Origin: VAZQ01 sp036502925
GTDB taxonomy: Bacteria; Pseudomonadota; Alphaproteobacteria; Rhizobiales; Xanthobacteraceae
Length of the DNA: 25,723 bases
Assembly: GCA_036502925.1 (NCBI GenBank)
Contig: DASXXS010000012.1
Location: 1-25,723 of the forward strand
Direction of reading: 5' to 3'
Part shown: positions 8,454-14,798 of the stretch, piece by piece
Position numbering within the stretch: the first letter of the stretch is position 1
How the letters are laid out: each line of letters starts with the position of its first letter
Translations under genes and position numbers: made by a program
Notes under the pieces: model-generated
What the model saw: the letters and a program-made list of their open reading frames with translations, nothing else
Database searches by the model: none
Told to the model about the DNA's origin: nothing

Positions 8454-8544
8454 CCGTAATCCTCGACGGAACCGGGAGCGCGGCATGGGGGTTGTTCAGT
8501 GATCGCCGGAAGCTCTTCGTCGGCGACCTTTCGGGAGAATGACG

Positions 8545-9174
8545 ATGGACAAGATGACACGGCGCATGTTCGGCGCCTCTGGTTTAGCCTTGATGCTCGC
8601 CTCCTCGGCGAGCTTTGCCCAACAATCGCCGCCGGTGCGCGTGCGCGGCACCATTGAGAAGCTCGACGGCAACACCTTGCTGGTCAAGTCACGCGACGGA
8701 GCTGAGCTCAAGCTCGCGCTCAAGGACAACGTCCGCATTGGCGGCGTCGTCAAGGCCTCTCTCACCGACGTCAAGGCCGATACCAACGTCGCTATTACCT
8801 CGCGGCCACGCGCCGATGGAACGCTGGAGGCGGTCGAACTGCGCATCGCTCCCGCCGGGCAGCCCTTCAACTCCTTTCACGGCGATTGGGACCTGATGCC
8901 AAACAGCTTCATGACCAACGGCTCGTTGCAGACCTCGGTCGCCGGCGTCGACGGGCAGATGCTGACGGTCAAGTACAAGATCCAGGGCAAGCCCGATGAG
9001 GAAAAGAAGATCGTCGTAACGCCGAAGACCATCATCGCCACCACGGTTCCCGGCACCAAGGAGGATCTCAAGCCCGGCTTGAAAGTATTCGTTGCTGGTG
9101 CCCCAAAGCTGCCCGACGGCTCACTCGACGTCGCGGCGATCCAGGTCGAAAAGGAAATCCCGCCGCCGCAGTGA
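8545..9174 (+). CDS. Secreted DUF5666-like protein with Tat-like signal, first of a tandem pair
   Basis: This 209-residue protein starts with TRRMFGASGLALMLASS and a likely cleavage after SFA (residue 25), so it should be exported; the Arg-Arg with Phe two places later resembles a Tat motif. The mature part has two similar halves: RGTIEKLDGNTLLVKSRDG near 33-51 and GVDGQMLTVKYK later, each followed by a DGxL-x-A-x-x-I/L-V type strand. This is the small beta-barrel repeat pattern of DUF5666 proteins. Function is unknown; no enzyme motif is visible. ATG 8545 is preferred to ATG 8539 because GGGAGA at 8533-8538 abuts the latter and has proper spacing only to the former. The downstream gene at 9335 is a paralog, so this is a local duplication. 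It follows aroE by 91 bases. Confidence 0.8.
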   Translation: MDKMTRRMFGASGLALMLASSASFAQQSPPVRVRGTIEKLDGNTLLVKSRDGAELKLALKDNVRIGGVVKASLTDVKADTNVAITSRPRADGTLEAVELRIAPAGQPFNSFHGDWDLMPNSFMTNGSLQTSVAGVDGQMLTVKYKIQGKPDEEKKIVVTPKTIIATTVPGTKEDLKPGLKVFVAGAPKLPDGSLDVAAIQVEKEIPPPQ

Positions 9175-9224
9175 TCGCCGCACGCCCGCGGCCGCATGGA
9201 GCGGGTGTTCGGGACCTGCAGTTA

Positions 9225-9288
9225 AGTCTTTGGCACCCAAGACTCTTGGTTACCGCGTCTCTTGGTTATCACGACTCTTGGCAGGCGG
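9225..9288. repeat. Four-unit degenerate tandem repeat, 16-base period
   Basis: Units begin at 9225, 9241, 9257 and 9273, exactly 16 bases apart. Each holds TTGG at the same phase; the last three start GACTCTTGG, GTCTCTTGG and GACTCTTGG, and the second and third continue as TTAC and TTAT. The first unit is more diverged. The array lies between the two DUF5666 paralogs and runs into the hairpin at 9277-9299. It may bind a protein in phased fashion or be a slippage product; nothing decides this. Confidence 0.7.
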
Positions 9289-9299
9289 AGCCTGCCAAG
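9277..9299 (+). promoter_or_regulatory. Perfect 9-bp stem-loop ahead of the second DUF5666 gene
   Basis: CTTGGCAGG (9277-9285) pairs perfectly with CCTGCCAAG (9291-9299) around the loop CGGAG. No T-run follows, so it is not a standard terminator. It ends 35 bases before the ATG at 9335, in the probable 5' leader, and could act as an mRNA-stabilising or processing hairpin, or as a DNA operator. Confidence 0.6.
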
Positions 9300-9334
9300 C
9301 ATATCCCTGGAAACATGTCACTCGGAGGAAACAG

Positions 9335-9949
9335 ATGAGCAGGATTGGATTTTTGGCCGGTGTCGCCCTCGCAGCCGCGTTTGCGGTTTCGTCGGCATGG
9401 GCGCAGCAACCGCAGACGCAGCGCCTTAGCGGTACGATCGAGAAGGTCACCGGCAATGCGCTGCTGATGAAGTCGAAAGACGGCGCCGAGCAAACGGTGG
9501 TGCTCGCCGACAAGGCGCTGATCGTGGGCGTCACCAAGGCCTCGCTCGCCGACATCAAGCAAGGCTCCTACATCGGCAGCGGGGCCGTGCCGCAAGCCGA
9601 CGGCACCCAGAAAGCGGTCGAGGTGCACATCTTCGCGGAATCGCAGCGCGGAACCGGCGACGGGCACCGCGACGGTTGGCCCGGCGCGCCCAACGGCACC
9701 ATGACGAACGGTGAGGCCGGCAACCCGGTGACCGGCGTCGACGGCTTGAGCGTGATGGTCAAGTACAAGGGCGGCGAGAAGAAGCTCCTGGTCACCCCGA
9801 GCACGCCCATCGTTCAGTATCAGGTGAGCGACGCGAGCGCGCTCAAGCCGGGCGCCAGCATCAGCATCAATGCGGCGACCAAGAAGCCGGATGGCACGTT
9901 CGAGACCAACCGCATCAATGTCGGGCTAAACGGCGTAGTTCCGAACTGA
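9335..9949 (+). CDS. Secreted DUF5666-like protein with Sec signal, second of a tandem pair
   Basis: This 204-residue protein has a Sec-type signal peptide, MSRIGFLAGVALAAAFAVSS, with a likely cut after AWA (residue 23). It aligns along its length with the preceding gene's product: SGTIEKVTGNALLMKSKDGAE against RGTIEKLDGNTLLVKSRDGAE, TGVDGLSVMVKYK against AGVDGQMLTVKYK, and ALKPG against DLKPG, so the two arose by tandem duplication. Unlike its paralog it lacks the twin arginine. It too contains two similar beta-rich halves. No catalytic motif is visible and the function is unknown. GGAGGAA at 9324-9330 precedes the ATG by four bases and fixes the start; the frame is open upstream into the intergenic repeat but shows no similarity there. 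A strong terminator follows at 9978-10008. Confidence 0.82.
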   Translation: MSRIGFLAGVALAAAFAVSSAWAQQPQTQRLSGTIEKVTGNALLMKSKDGAEQTVVLADKALIVGVTKASLADIKQGSYIGSGAVPQADGTQKAVEVHIFAESQRGTGDGHRDGWPGAPNGTMTNGEAGNPVTGVDGLSVMVKYKGGEKKLLVTPSTPIVQYQVSDASALKPGASISINAATKKPDGTFETNRINVGLNGVVPN

Positions 9950-9977
9950 CCGGCAGCGCTCCGCCCCGGATTGTTGC

Positions 9978-10008
9978 TCCGCCCTCACGCTCGAGGGCGG
10001 AATTTTTT
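9978..10008 (+). terminator. Rho-independent terminator after the DUF5666 pair
   Basis: CCGCCCTC (9979-9986) pairs with GAGGGCGG (9993-10000) around the loop ACGCTC, with one more T-A pair outside, and is followed by AATTTTTT. It lies 28 bases after the stop codon at 9949 and should end the aroE/DUF5666 transcription unit. Confidence 0.9.
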
Positions 10009-10166
10009 GGGCGAAAAGGCGGACAGTCGCAATAGCGTCATCAAAACGCAACGCGCGGTGTTTAGCTCGATCGCGGACGCCAAACGTCGCGCTTAAGCCC
10101 CGGCGTCCCGCCTAAAGGCCTTTCGGAGCCCGGTCCCCCGGCCCCTCGATCCGCTCCGCAAGGTTT

Positions 10167-10214
10167 GGCCGGCTGGGTCCTGTGTTGCGTAATCGCTCCC
10201 AGCCGGCCCTTTTT
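10167..10214 (+). terminator. Second terminator-like hairpin with no coding gene just upstream on its strand
   Basis: GGCCGGCTGGG (10167-10177) pairs perfectly over 11 bases with CCCAGCCGGCC (10198-10208); a 20-base loop separates them and CTTTTT follows. The T-run is on the plus strand, so it would stop plus-strand transcription. The only gene upstream on that strand already has its own terminator. It may end a small RNA or be a back-up terminator. On the minus strand it lies 42 bases after the stop of the small membrane protein but lacks a T-run in that direction. Confidence 0.6.
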
Positions 10215-10249
10215 CCTGCCCGACCAAGCAGAAAGCGCGGGCGCTGCCG

Positions 10250-10498
10250 TCAGCGTTGTGCGGGCCAGGCCGGCCAACTCGGACCGTGCTGGGTCCGGTG
10301 GCCGGGCTCCATCGGATTGTATTCGCCCGGACGCCAAGCGGGCGCGAATGAGCTGCCGAAAATCGGTTCGAGGGTCGCCATATTCCATGCGAGCAACAAC
10401 AAATAGAAAATTGTCGCCGCGATGGGAGTGACTTCGGCGAGCAGAAGCCGCCGTTGACGCCGGGCCCGGACGACCTTGTCGGGAACCGTCGTCGGCAT
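10250..10498 (-). CDS. Small single-span membrane protein, unknown function
   Basis: This 82-residue frame begins MPTTVPDKVVRARRQRRLLL, has one hydrophobic segment (about residues 23-42, VTPIAATIFYLLLLAWNMAT) and ends in a Pro/Gly-rich tail. The basic run before the span suggests the N-terminus stays in the cytoplasm. On the minus strand GAGG precedes the ATG at 10498 by about six bases, and the gene starts 44 bases after the glycosyltransferase stop codon on the same strand, so the two are probably cotranscribed. I do not recognise a family. It could be an accessory protein for the glycosyltransferase at the membrane; that is inference from position only. A longer in-frame reading to 10666 would overlap the glycosyltransferase and is not supported. 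Confidence 0.55.
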   Translation of the reverse strand: MPTTVPDKVVRARRQRRLLLAEVTPIAATIFYLLLLAWNMATLEPIFGSSFAPAWRPGEYNPMEPGHRTQHGPSWPAWPAQR

Positions 10499-10542
10499 TG
10501 CTGTCCTCACCACCCGTTCGACGCGGAGCCAGCGCCTGGCGC

Positions 10543-11586
10543 TTACGCGGAAACCAAAGCGGGCTCGGGCTCGCGTCCGGCCAGCAGCGCTCCGGAATTC
10601 TTCAGATTGCCGAGAAAGCAGCGCGCGCTCTCGTCCCATGTCATGGTCTTGGCGTAGGATCGGCATGCCGTCCGCGATAATGTGAGGCTGCGGATACAGG
10701 CGGCGCGAAGGTCATCGTCGAGAACGCCAACGGGTGCGCCGGCGATGACGTCGCGCGTCGAATCGACCGGAAAGCCCGCGATCGGCAGGCCGCTCGCGAG
10801 CGCCTCGAGCAGGACCAATCCGAAGGTATCCGTGCGACTGGGGAACACGAATACGTCCGCGCTTGCGTAGACGCTGGCGAGCTCGTGACCCTTCTTGGTC
10901 CCTAAGAAAATCGCCGACGGATAGCGCCGGGCCAATTCCTGCTTGGCCGGCCCGTCGCCGACCACGACCTTGCTGCCCGGCAAGTCGAGCGCCAGAAAGG
11001 CCTCGATGTTCTTTTCCACCGCCAATCGCCCCACGGTGAGAAAAACCGGCCGCGGCAGGCCGAGATCGCTGCCGAAGCGGGGCTGGAACAGATTGGTGTC
11101 GACGCCGCGCGGCCAGCGCATCAGCTTGCGAAATCCGCGCGCCATGAGCTCGTTGGTCAGCGAGTCGGTCGACGCCATGGTGACGCGGCCGGCGTTGTGA
11201 AACCAGCGCAGCCAGCTCCAGCTCAAGCTGCGGGGGATCGGCCAGCGTGCGGCCGCATAGTCGGCAAAGCGGGTGTGAAAGCTGGTGGTGAAGCCGCGCC
11301 TGCGCCTGAGGCAGTGGCGGCGCACCAGGTGACCGATAGGCCCTTCCGTCGCGATATGAATGACGTCGGGTTGAATTTCATCGATGCGCCGCGCGATCGC
11401 GCGCGCGCTGGGAAGCGCGAGCCGAATGTCCGGATAGGTGGGAAGCGGAATGCTCGGAATGCCTTCCGGAGTGAGGAAGCTCACACCCACTCCCATTCGC
11501 TCGAGCGCTTGCCCGACCGAGACGAGCGTTTGGACCACGCCGTTGACCTGCGGAAACCATGCATCGGTCGCGATGAGAATGCGCAT
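10543..11586 (-). CDS. GT4-family (GT-B fold) glycosyltransferase, likely acting on a membrane lipid acceptor
   Basis: The 347-residue protein begins MRILIATDAWFPQVNGVVQTL, the signature start of GT4 enzymes such as alpha-mannosyltransferases and sulfoquinovosyl- or galactosyl-lipid synthases. Further landmarks are TSFHTRFADY (101-110), GRLAVEKN (186-193) with donor-binding Lys192, VVVGDGP (207-213), and SRTDTFGLVLLEALASGLP, the EX7E-type nucleotide-sugar motif with Asp253 in place of the first Glu and Glu261 kept. The frame extends upstream to 11640, but the family start is the ATG at 11586, with AGGG about seven bases ahead. It has no membrane span of its own. It is divergent from the MprF/YbhN-like membrane protein, and a small membrane protein follows it; together they hint at envelope lipid modification. 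Donor and acceptor are not identifiable. Confidence 0.87.
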   Translation of the reverse strand: MRILIATDAWFPQVNGVVQTLVSVGQALERMGVGVSFLTPEGIPSIPLPTYPDIRLALPSARAIARRIDEIQPDVIHIATEGPIGHLVRRHCLRRRRGFTTSFHTRFADYAAARWPIPRSLSWSWLRWFHNAGRVTMASTDSLTNELMARGFRKLMRWPRGVDTNLFQPRFGSDLGLPRPVFLTVGRLAVEKNIEAFLALDLPGSKVVVGDGPAKQELARRYPSAIFLGTKKGHELASVYASADVFVFPSRTDTFGLVLLEALASGLPIAGFPVDSTRDVIAGAPVGVLDDDLRAACIRSLTLSRTACRSYAKTMTWDESARCFLGNLKNSGALLAGREPEPALVSA

Positions 11587-11898
11587 CGGAGCCCTGATTC
11601 GCCTCGACTCGACCCGAGCGATACGCGAGTCGTATCTCAATCATGTGACGGCGGCGGTTTTCACGGTTTCCACCCGCCCAAGCTGCCGTTCGAGTCGATT
11701 TGCCTCAAATCGGAGTGTCGTCATCCTGTTGCATGGAACTGAAATGAGGGTGTGGCGCGGCTGGTTCGAATCGCTTGGATTCGGCCGGCAGCTGCTTGCG
11801 TTGGAAGCAAGGTTCGATGAGGTGAGCGATTGCTGGGCCGTCTGGGCGAGGTGCTGGAGCATTTTCAGGGAAAGTGGGGTGCGGTTTTCCGCCCGAAA
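11587..11898. other. Intergenic stretch of 312 bases between divergent genes
   Basis: It should hold both promoters for the glycosyltransferase (minus) and the membrane protein (plus). I see no protein gene. Its right end is a rhizobial-type palindromic element (11856-11905). A TTCGAATC at 11765-11772 resembles a tRNA T-loop, but no cloverleaf can be drawn around it. Confidence 0.5.
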
Positions 11899-11905
11899 AT
11901 GCGAC
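11856..11905. repeat. Rhizobial-type palindromic intergenic element reaching into the next gene
   Basis: GCATTTTC (11859-11866) pairs with GAAAATGC (11895-11902), and inner GGAAA (11869-11873) pairs with TTTCC (11886-11890). The general form, GAGCATTTTC, then an AAGTGG core, then GGTTTTCCG and GAAAATGC, resembles the palindromic elements repeated widely in Rhizobiales genomes (family resemblance from memory). The right arm contains the ATG at 11899 used as the start of the membrane protein gene. Confidence 0.65.
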
Positions 11906-12915
11906 AATGCAAGAACGCCAGCGCGGTTTCTGTTCCCGCCCGATGTGAAACCGCGCCGGCAGTTCTGCAAGCGCAGATCGGCCGCGAGCCGATCAGCTGG
12001 AACAGGATCGGGATCGCGCTGAGCGCGACCATCATGCTGGTTTCCGCTCTCGTCCTCTCCTACCGCCTGCGCGACCTGGACTGGCGGGCGGTGGCAACGG
12101 CCGTTGCGGCGGTGTCGCCCGCTCATGTCGCCGGGGCGGCATTCTTCGTCGGCTGCGGCTACGTGACCTTGGCGCTGTACGATTGGTTCGCGCTCCGCAC
12201 CATCGGGGCGCGGCAAGTGCCGTTGCGGATCGCCGCGTTCGCCGGGGCCACCAGCTACGCGATCGGGCACGGTCTCGGCGCGATGGTGTTCGCCTCGGCG
12301 GCGATTCGTTTTCGAATCTATTCCCGCTGGGGCTTGGGCCTCATCGATATCGCGAAAATATGCTTCATTGCCGGATTGACGTTTTGGCTGGGCAATATCA
12401 CGGCGCTCGGTATCGCAATGGCCTGTATGCCGGAGGCCGCGCGCGCGCTCGATCGGATTCCCGCGTGCGGCAACCAGGCGATCGGCATTGCCGCCTTGAG
12501 CGCGTTGTCGGTTTACCTGCTGTGGGTCTGGCGCAAGACGCGGGTTCTGGGCCGCAAGGGCTCGAGCCTCACGCTGCCCTCCGGATCGATGACGCTCCTG
12601 CAGATCGGCATCGGGCTCGCCGACCTGAGTTGTTGTTCGCTGGTCATGTACCTGCTGATGCCTGGCCTGCCGGACGTCGATTTCATACCGCTGGCGGTGA
12701 TCGTGATCTTCGGCACGCTGCTCGGCTTTGTCAGCCACGCGCCGGGCGCCATCGGAGCGCTCGATGCCGCGATGCTGATCGGCCTGCCGGACTTCGATCG
12801 AGCGGAATTGGTGGCGACGCTGCTGCTCTACCGGCTGCTCTACTTCGTGGCGCCCTTCGCCATCGCCCTGGCCGGCCTCGGCCTGCGCGAAGCCTATATC
12901 CAAATGCGCCGGTAG
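11899..12915 (+). CDS. Lysylphosphatidylglycerol synthase TM-region (YbhN/UPF0104/MprF flippase-domain) membrane protein
   Basis: The 338-residue protein is strongly hydrophobic with about seven or eight spans, the first near residues 37-55 (IGIALSATIMLVSALVLSY). The segment GFVSHAPGAIGALDAAML matches the SxxPGGxGxxE signature of the membrane domain shared by MprF and YbhN. MprF proteins add lysine to phosphatidylglycerol through a separate C-terminal synthase domain, which is absent here, so this is the flippase-like module alone. The start is uncertain: ATG 11899 lies inside a palindromic repeat and has no good ribosome-binding site; TTG 11830 and GTG 11851 are alternatives. The first 35 residues look unrelated to the family. 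The stop codon is also inside a repeat (12912 onward). A divergent GT4 glycosyltransferase upstream suggests a shared envelope role. Confidence 0.8.
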   Translation: MRQCKNASAVSVPARCETAPAVLQAQIGREPISWNRIGIALSATIMLVSALVLSYRLRDLDWRAVATAVAAVSPAHVAGAAFFVGCGYVTLALYDWFALRTIGARQVPLRIAAFAGATSYAIGHGLGAMVFASAAIRFRIYSRWGLGLIDIAKICFIAGLTFWLGNITALGIAMACMPEAARALDRIPACGNQAIGIAALSALSVYLLWVWRKTRVLGRKGSSLTLPSGSMTLLQIGIGLADLSCCSLVMYLLMPGLPDVDFIPLAVIVIFGTLLGFVSHAPGAIGALDAAMLIGLPDFDRAELVATLLLYRLLYFVAPFAIALAGLGLREAYIQMRR

Positions 12916-13109
12916 GGGCGGCCCTCGTGGCCGCTCGCTTGCCACCATCCATGCGGGCACCCACGCAGGGGCACTCCTGCGCTCATTGATTTCATTGGTG
13001 AAAATCGAGTTCGTTCTGCCAAAACGGAGGTATCATTGTAGGGACGCCGCTCGGGCCGCCCTGTACCGCCTTCATGGCGGGCGCCCCTTGGGCTGCCCCT
13101 ATGGGTACA
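12912..13109. repeat. Two GTAGGG-type palindromic repeat copies between convergent genes
   Basis: Copy A (about 12912-12981) begins GTAGGGGCGGCCCTCGTGGC and includes the TAG stop of the upstream gene. Copy B (about 13037-13109) begins TGTAGGGACGCCGCTCGGGC, has a central CCGCC-TTCAT-GGCGG hairpin (13066-13080) and ends in CCCTATGGGTACA, roughly inverse to its start. Both resemble the GC-rich TGTAGGGGC elements common between rhizobial genes. They sit just past the ends of the two convergent genes. The 55 bases between them hold only a weak imperfect hairpin. Confidence 0.6.
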
Positions 13110-14249
13110 TCAGGGGTCCGCCAGCACCTGCGGTCCGATCTCCTTCACGCTCCTGGTGCCGGTGAGCGCCATGGTCACGTCGAGCTCGCTGCCAAGGATT
13201 GCGATCGCGCGCGCGACGCCGGCCTCACCGCCGGCGCCGAGGCCATACAGATAGGCGCGGCCGATCATGCAGGAGCGCGCGCCGAGCGCGAGCGCGCGCA
13301 ACACGTCCTGGCCCGAACGTATGCCGCCGTCGAACATGGTCTCGATCTCGGCGCCGACCGCGTCGACGATCCTGGGCAGCGCGGAGATCGAGGACATGGC
13401 GCCGTCGAGCTGGCGGCCGCCATGATTGGAGACGACGAGCGCCGCCGCCCCGGTCTTGGCCGCGCGCTTGGCGTCCTCCACATCGAGCAGACCCTTGAGC
13501 ACCAGCTTGCCGGGCCACAGACTTCGGATCCATTCGACGTCCTGCCAGCTCAGCGAGGGATCGAACTGTCCTTTGATCCATTCGGCGAGCGAGCGCACGT
13601 TCTCCATGCCGCGCACATGGCCCGCCAGATTGCCGAAGGTCTTGCGCTTGCCGCGCAGGACGCTCAGAGCCCAGCCCGGCTTGGTGGCGATGTCGATCAG
13701 GTTGCCGATCTTGAGCTGCGGCGGAACCGTCATGCCGTTGCGCAGGTCGCAATGCCGCTGCCCCAGCACCTGCAGATCGACGGTGAGCACCAGCGCGCTG
13801 CATTTTGCCGCGATCGCACGCTCGATCAGCTCGCGCACGAAGCCGCGGTCTTTCATCACATAGAGCTGGAACCAGAACGGCCGCTCCACCGCGGCCGCGA
13901 CGTCCTCGATCGCGCAGATCGACATCGTGGAAAGGCAAAACGGGATGCCGGCCGCCTGGGCGGCGCGGCAGGCGAGGATCTCGCCGTCGCCCCATTGCAT
14001 GCCGCACAGCCCGACCGGCGCCAGCACCATGGGCAGCATTGCCGGCTCGCCCACGATGCTGGTCGTCAGATCGCGCCGCGCGACGTCCACGAGCACGCGC
14101 TGGCGCAGCTTGATGCGCTCGAGGTCGGTACGGTTGACGCGCAAAGTCTCTTCCGCATAGGAGCCGCGGTCGGCATATTCGAAGAACATTTTGGGGACCT
14201 TGCGACGCGCCAGGAGCCGCATGTCCTCGATGCAGGTGATCATGCGCAT
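13110..14249 (-). CDS. FMN-dependent alpha-hydroxyacid dehydrogenase/oxidase (L-lactate dehydrogenase LldD-like)
   Basis: This 379-residue TIM-barrel flavoprotein shows the family signature SNHGGRQLDG with catalytic His276 and Arg279, preceded by KLVLKG with the FMN-binding Lys. Other active-site features are FFEYAD with Tyr25, WFQLY with Tyr130, LTVD with Asp158, the loop GQRHCDLRNG, and FDGGIRSGQDVLRALALGA for FMN phosphate binding. The enzyme oxidises an L-2-hydroxyacid, L-lactate in the best-known members, to the 2-oxoacid and feeds electrons to quinones or oxygen. ATG at 14249 gives MRMITCIEDMR, the usual family start; GTG 14291 is open upstream but adds unconserved residues, and ATG 14243 is a near alternative. 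No strong ribosome-binding site is seen. It stands alone between a repeat-filled gap and a divergent small gene; no permease or regulator is adjacent. The exact substrate is inferred only. Confidence 0.88.
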   Translation of the reverse strand: MRMITCIEDMRLLARRKVPKMFFEYADRGSYAEETLRVNRTDLERIKLRQRVLVDVARRDLTTSIVGEPAMLPMVLAPVGLCGMQWGDGEILACRAAQAAGIPFCLSTMSICAIEDVAAAVERPFWFQLYVMKDRGFVRELIERAIAAKCSALVLTVDLQVLGQRHCDLRNGMTVPPQLKIGNLIDIATKPGWALSVLRGKRKTFGNLAGHVRGMENVRSLAEWIKGQFDPSLSWQDVEWIRSLWPGKLVLKGLLDVEDAKRAAKTGAAALVVSNHGGRQLDGAMSSISALPRIVDAVGAEIETMFDGGIRSGQDVLRALALGARSCMIGRAYLYGLGAGGEAGVARAIAILGSELDVTMALTGTRSVKEIGPQVLADP

Positions 14250-14439
14250 GGCTGAGGGCTCAGGCCGGAACCTTTGGACTCTCGGCGGCACCCGCGGTCA
14301 CCATCCATCCGGCATTCCCTCAAGTCGCGATGCAAGTTCCGGCCGCCGCGGCGCGCCGGCCGCCGGCGCGCGGAACGCTTGGGCGCCCAGGGAGTTGACG
14401 TAGACGGCCGACGTCCTGGCCGCGCCCTGGAGATGATCA

Positions 14440-14640
14440 ATGGGCATACCGAACCAAACCGTCGTGGACAACGAGGGAACGTATCGAAAGCGCCCGGAAG
14501 ATCCGGCCGAGCGGCGCCGGCGCCTCGAAAAATCCCTGGAATCGGGCCTGGAAGATACATTTCCGGCCTCCGATGCGATCAGCATCATCCAACCGCCCCC
14601 CACCGTGCAAGACCAGAAGCAAAGGGCGGGAAGCAACTAG
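14440..14640 (+). CDS. Small conserved TFPASD-motif protein, unknown function
   Basis: This 66-residue, charged, soluble protein contains RRRLEKSLESGLEDTFPASD followed by AISIIQPPP. The pattern LEDTFPASD-x-x-S-x-x-QP is seen in many short rhizobial proteins of unknown function (recalled, not searched). GGAG at 14429-14432 precedes the ATG by seven bases, supporting translation. There is no signal peptide or membrane span, and no catalytic motif. It is read divergently from the hydroxyacid dehydrogenase and lies 158 bases before glmM. Basic residues cluster in the first half and the tail is Pro/Gln-rich. Confidence 0.75.
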   Translation: MGIPNQTVVDNEGTYRKRPEDPAERRRRLEKSLESGLEDTFPASDAISIIQPPPTVQDQKQRAGSN

Positions 14641-14798
14641 GACGAAGGCCGGTGGCAAGTCGGCCTCGCAGCAATACCTCCGGCCTCGGTACCGCCGGTG
14701 ACGTTCATCATGGCACAAAATTTACCCACATTTTTTGAAGAATGTGCAGGTCGAAAAGGCCTATCATGGGCTCAGGTATCCGCCGCGGGGCTGGGAAG

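Larger units (their letters stand above)
9950..10249. other. Intergenic stretch of 300 bases with two intrinsic-terminator-like hairpins
   Basis: No convincing protein gene is present between the second DUF5666 gene and the minus-strand small membrane protein. It holds the terminator at 9978-10008 and a second terminator-like hairpin at 10167-10214, plus a 10-base palindrome AAAGGCCTTT (10114-10123) and a CGGAGC/GCTCCG pair around 10124-10158. The minus-strand frame covering 10062-10388 has an Arg/Pro-rich composition without family features and overlaps the better supported small gene, so it is not called. Confidence 0.5.

Noticed and set aside
7422..8486. Upstream extension of the cyclase frame across aroE
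   Set aside because: The extension is antisense to aroE and unconserved; a good ribosome-binding site and family similarity place the start at 7421.
10062..10388. Minus-strand frame of 108 codons in the gap beside the small membrane protein
   Set aside because: It overlaps the better supported 82-residue gene in another frame, spans the hairpin at 10167-10214 and has no ribosome-binding site or family features.
11761..11800. GGTTCGAATC resembling a tRNA T-loop
   Set aside because: No matching acceptor, D or anticodon stems can be drawn around it, and no CCA-type end follows.
11641..12960. Minus-strand open frame of 439 codons opposite the YbhN-type gene
   Set aside because: The plus strand encodes a clear multi-span membrane protein with the PG-x-x-G signature; the minus frame is Arg/Gln-rich without features.
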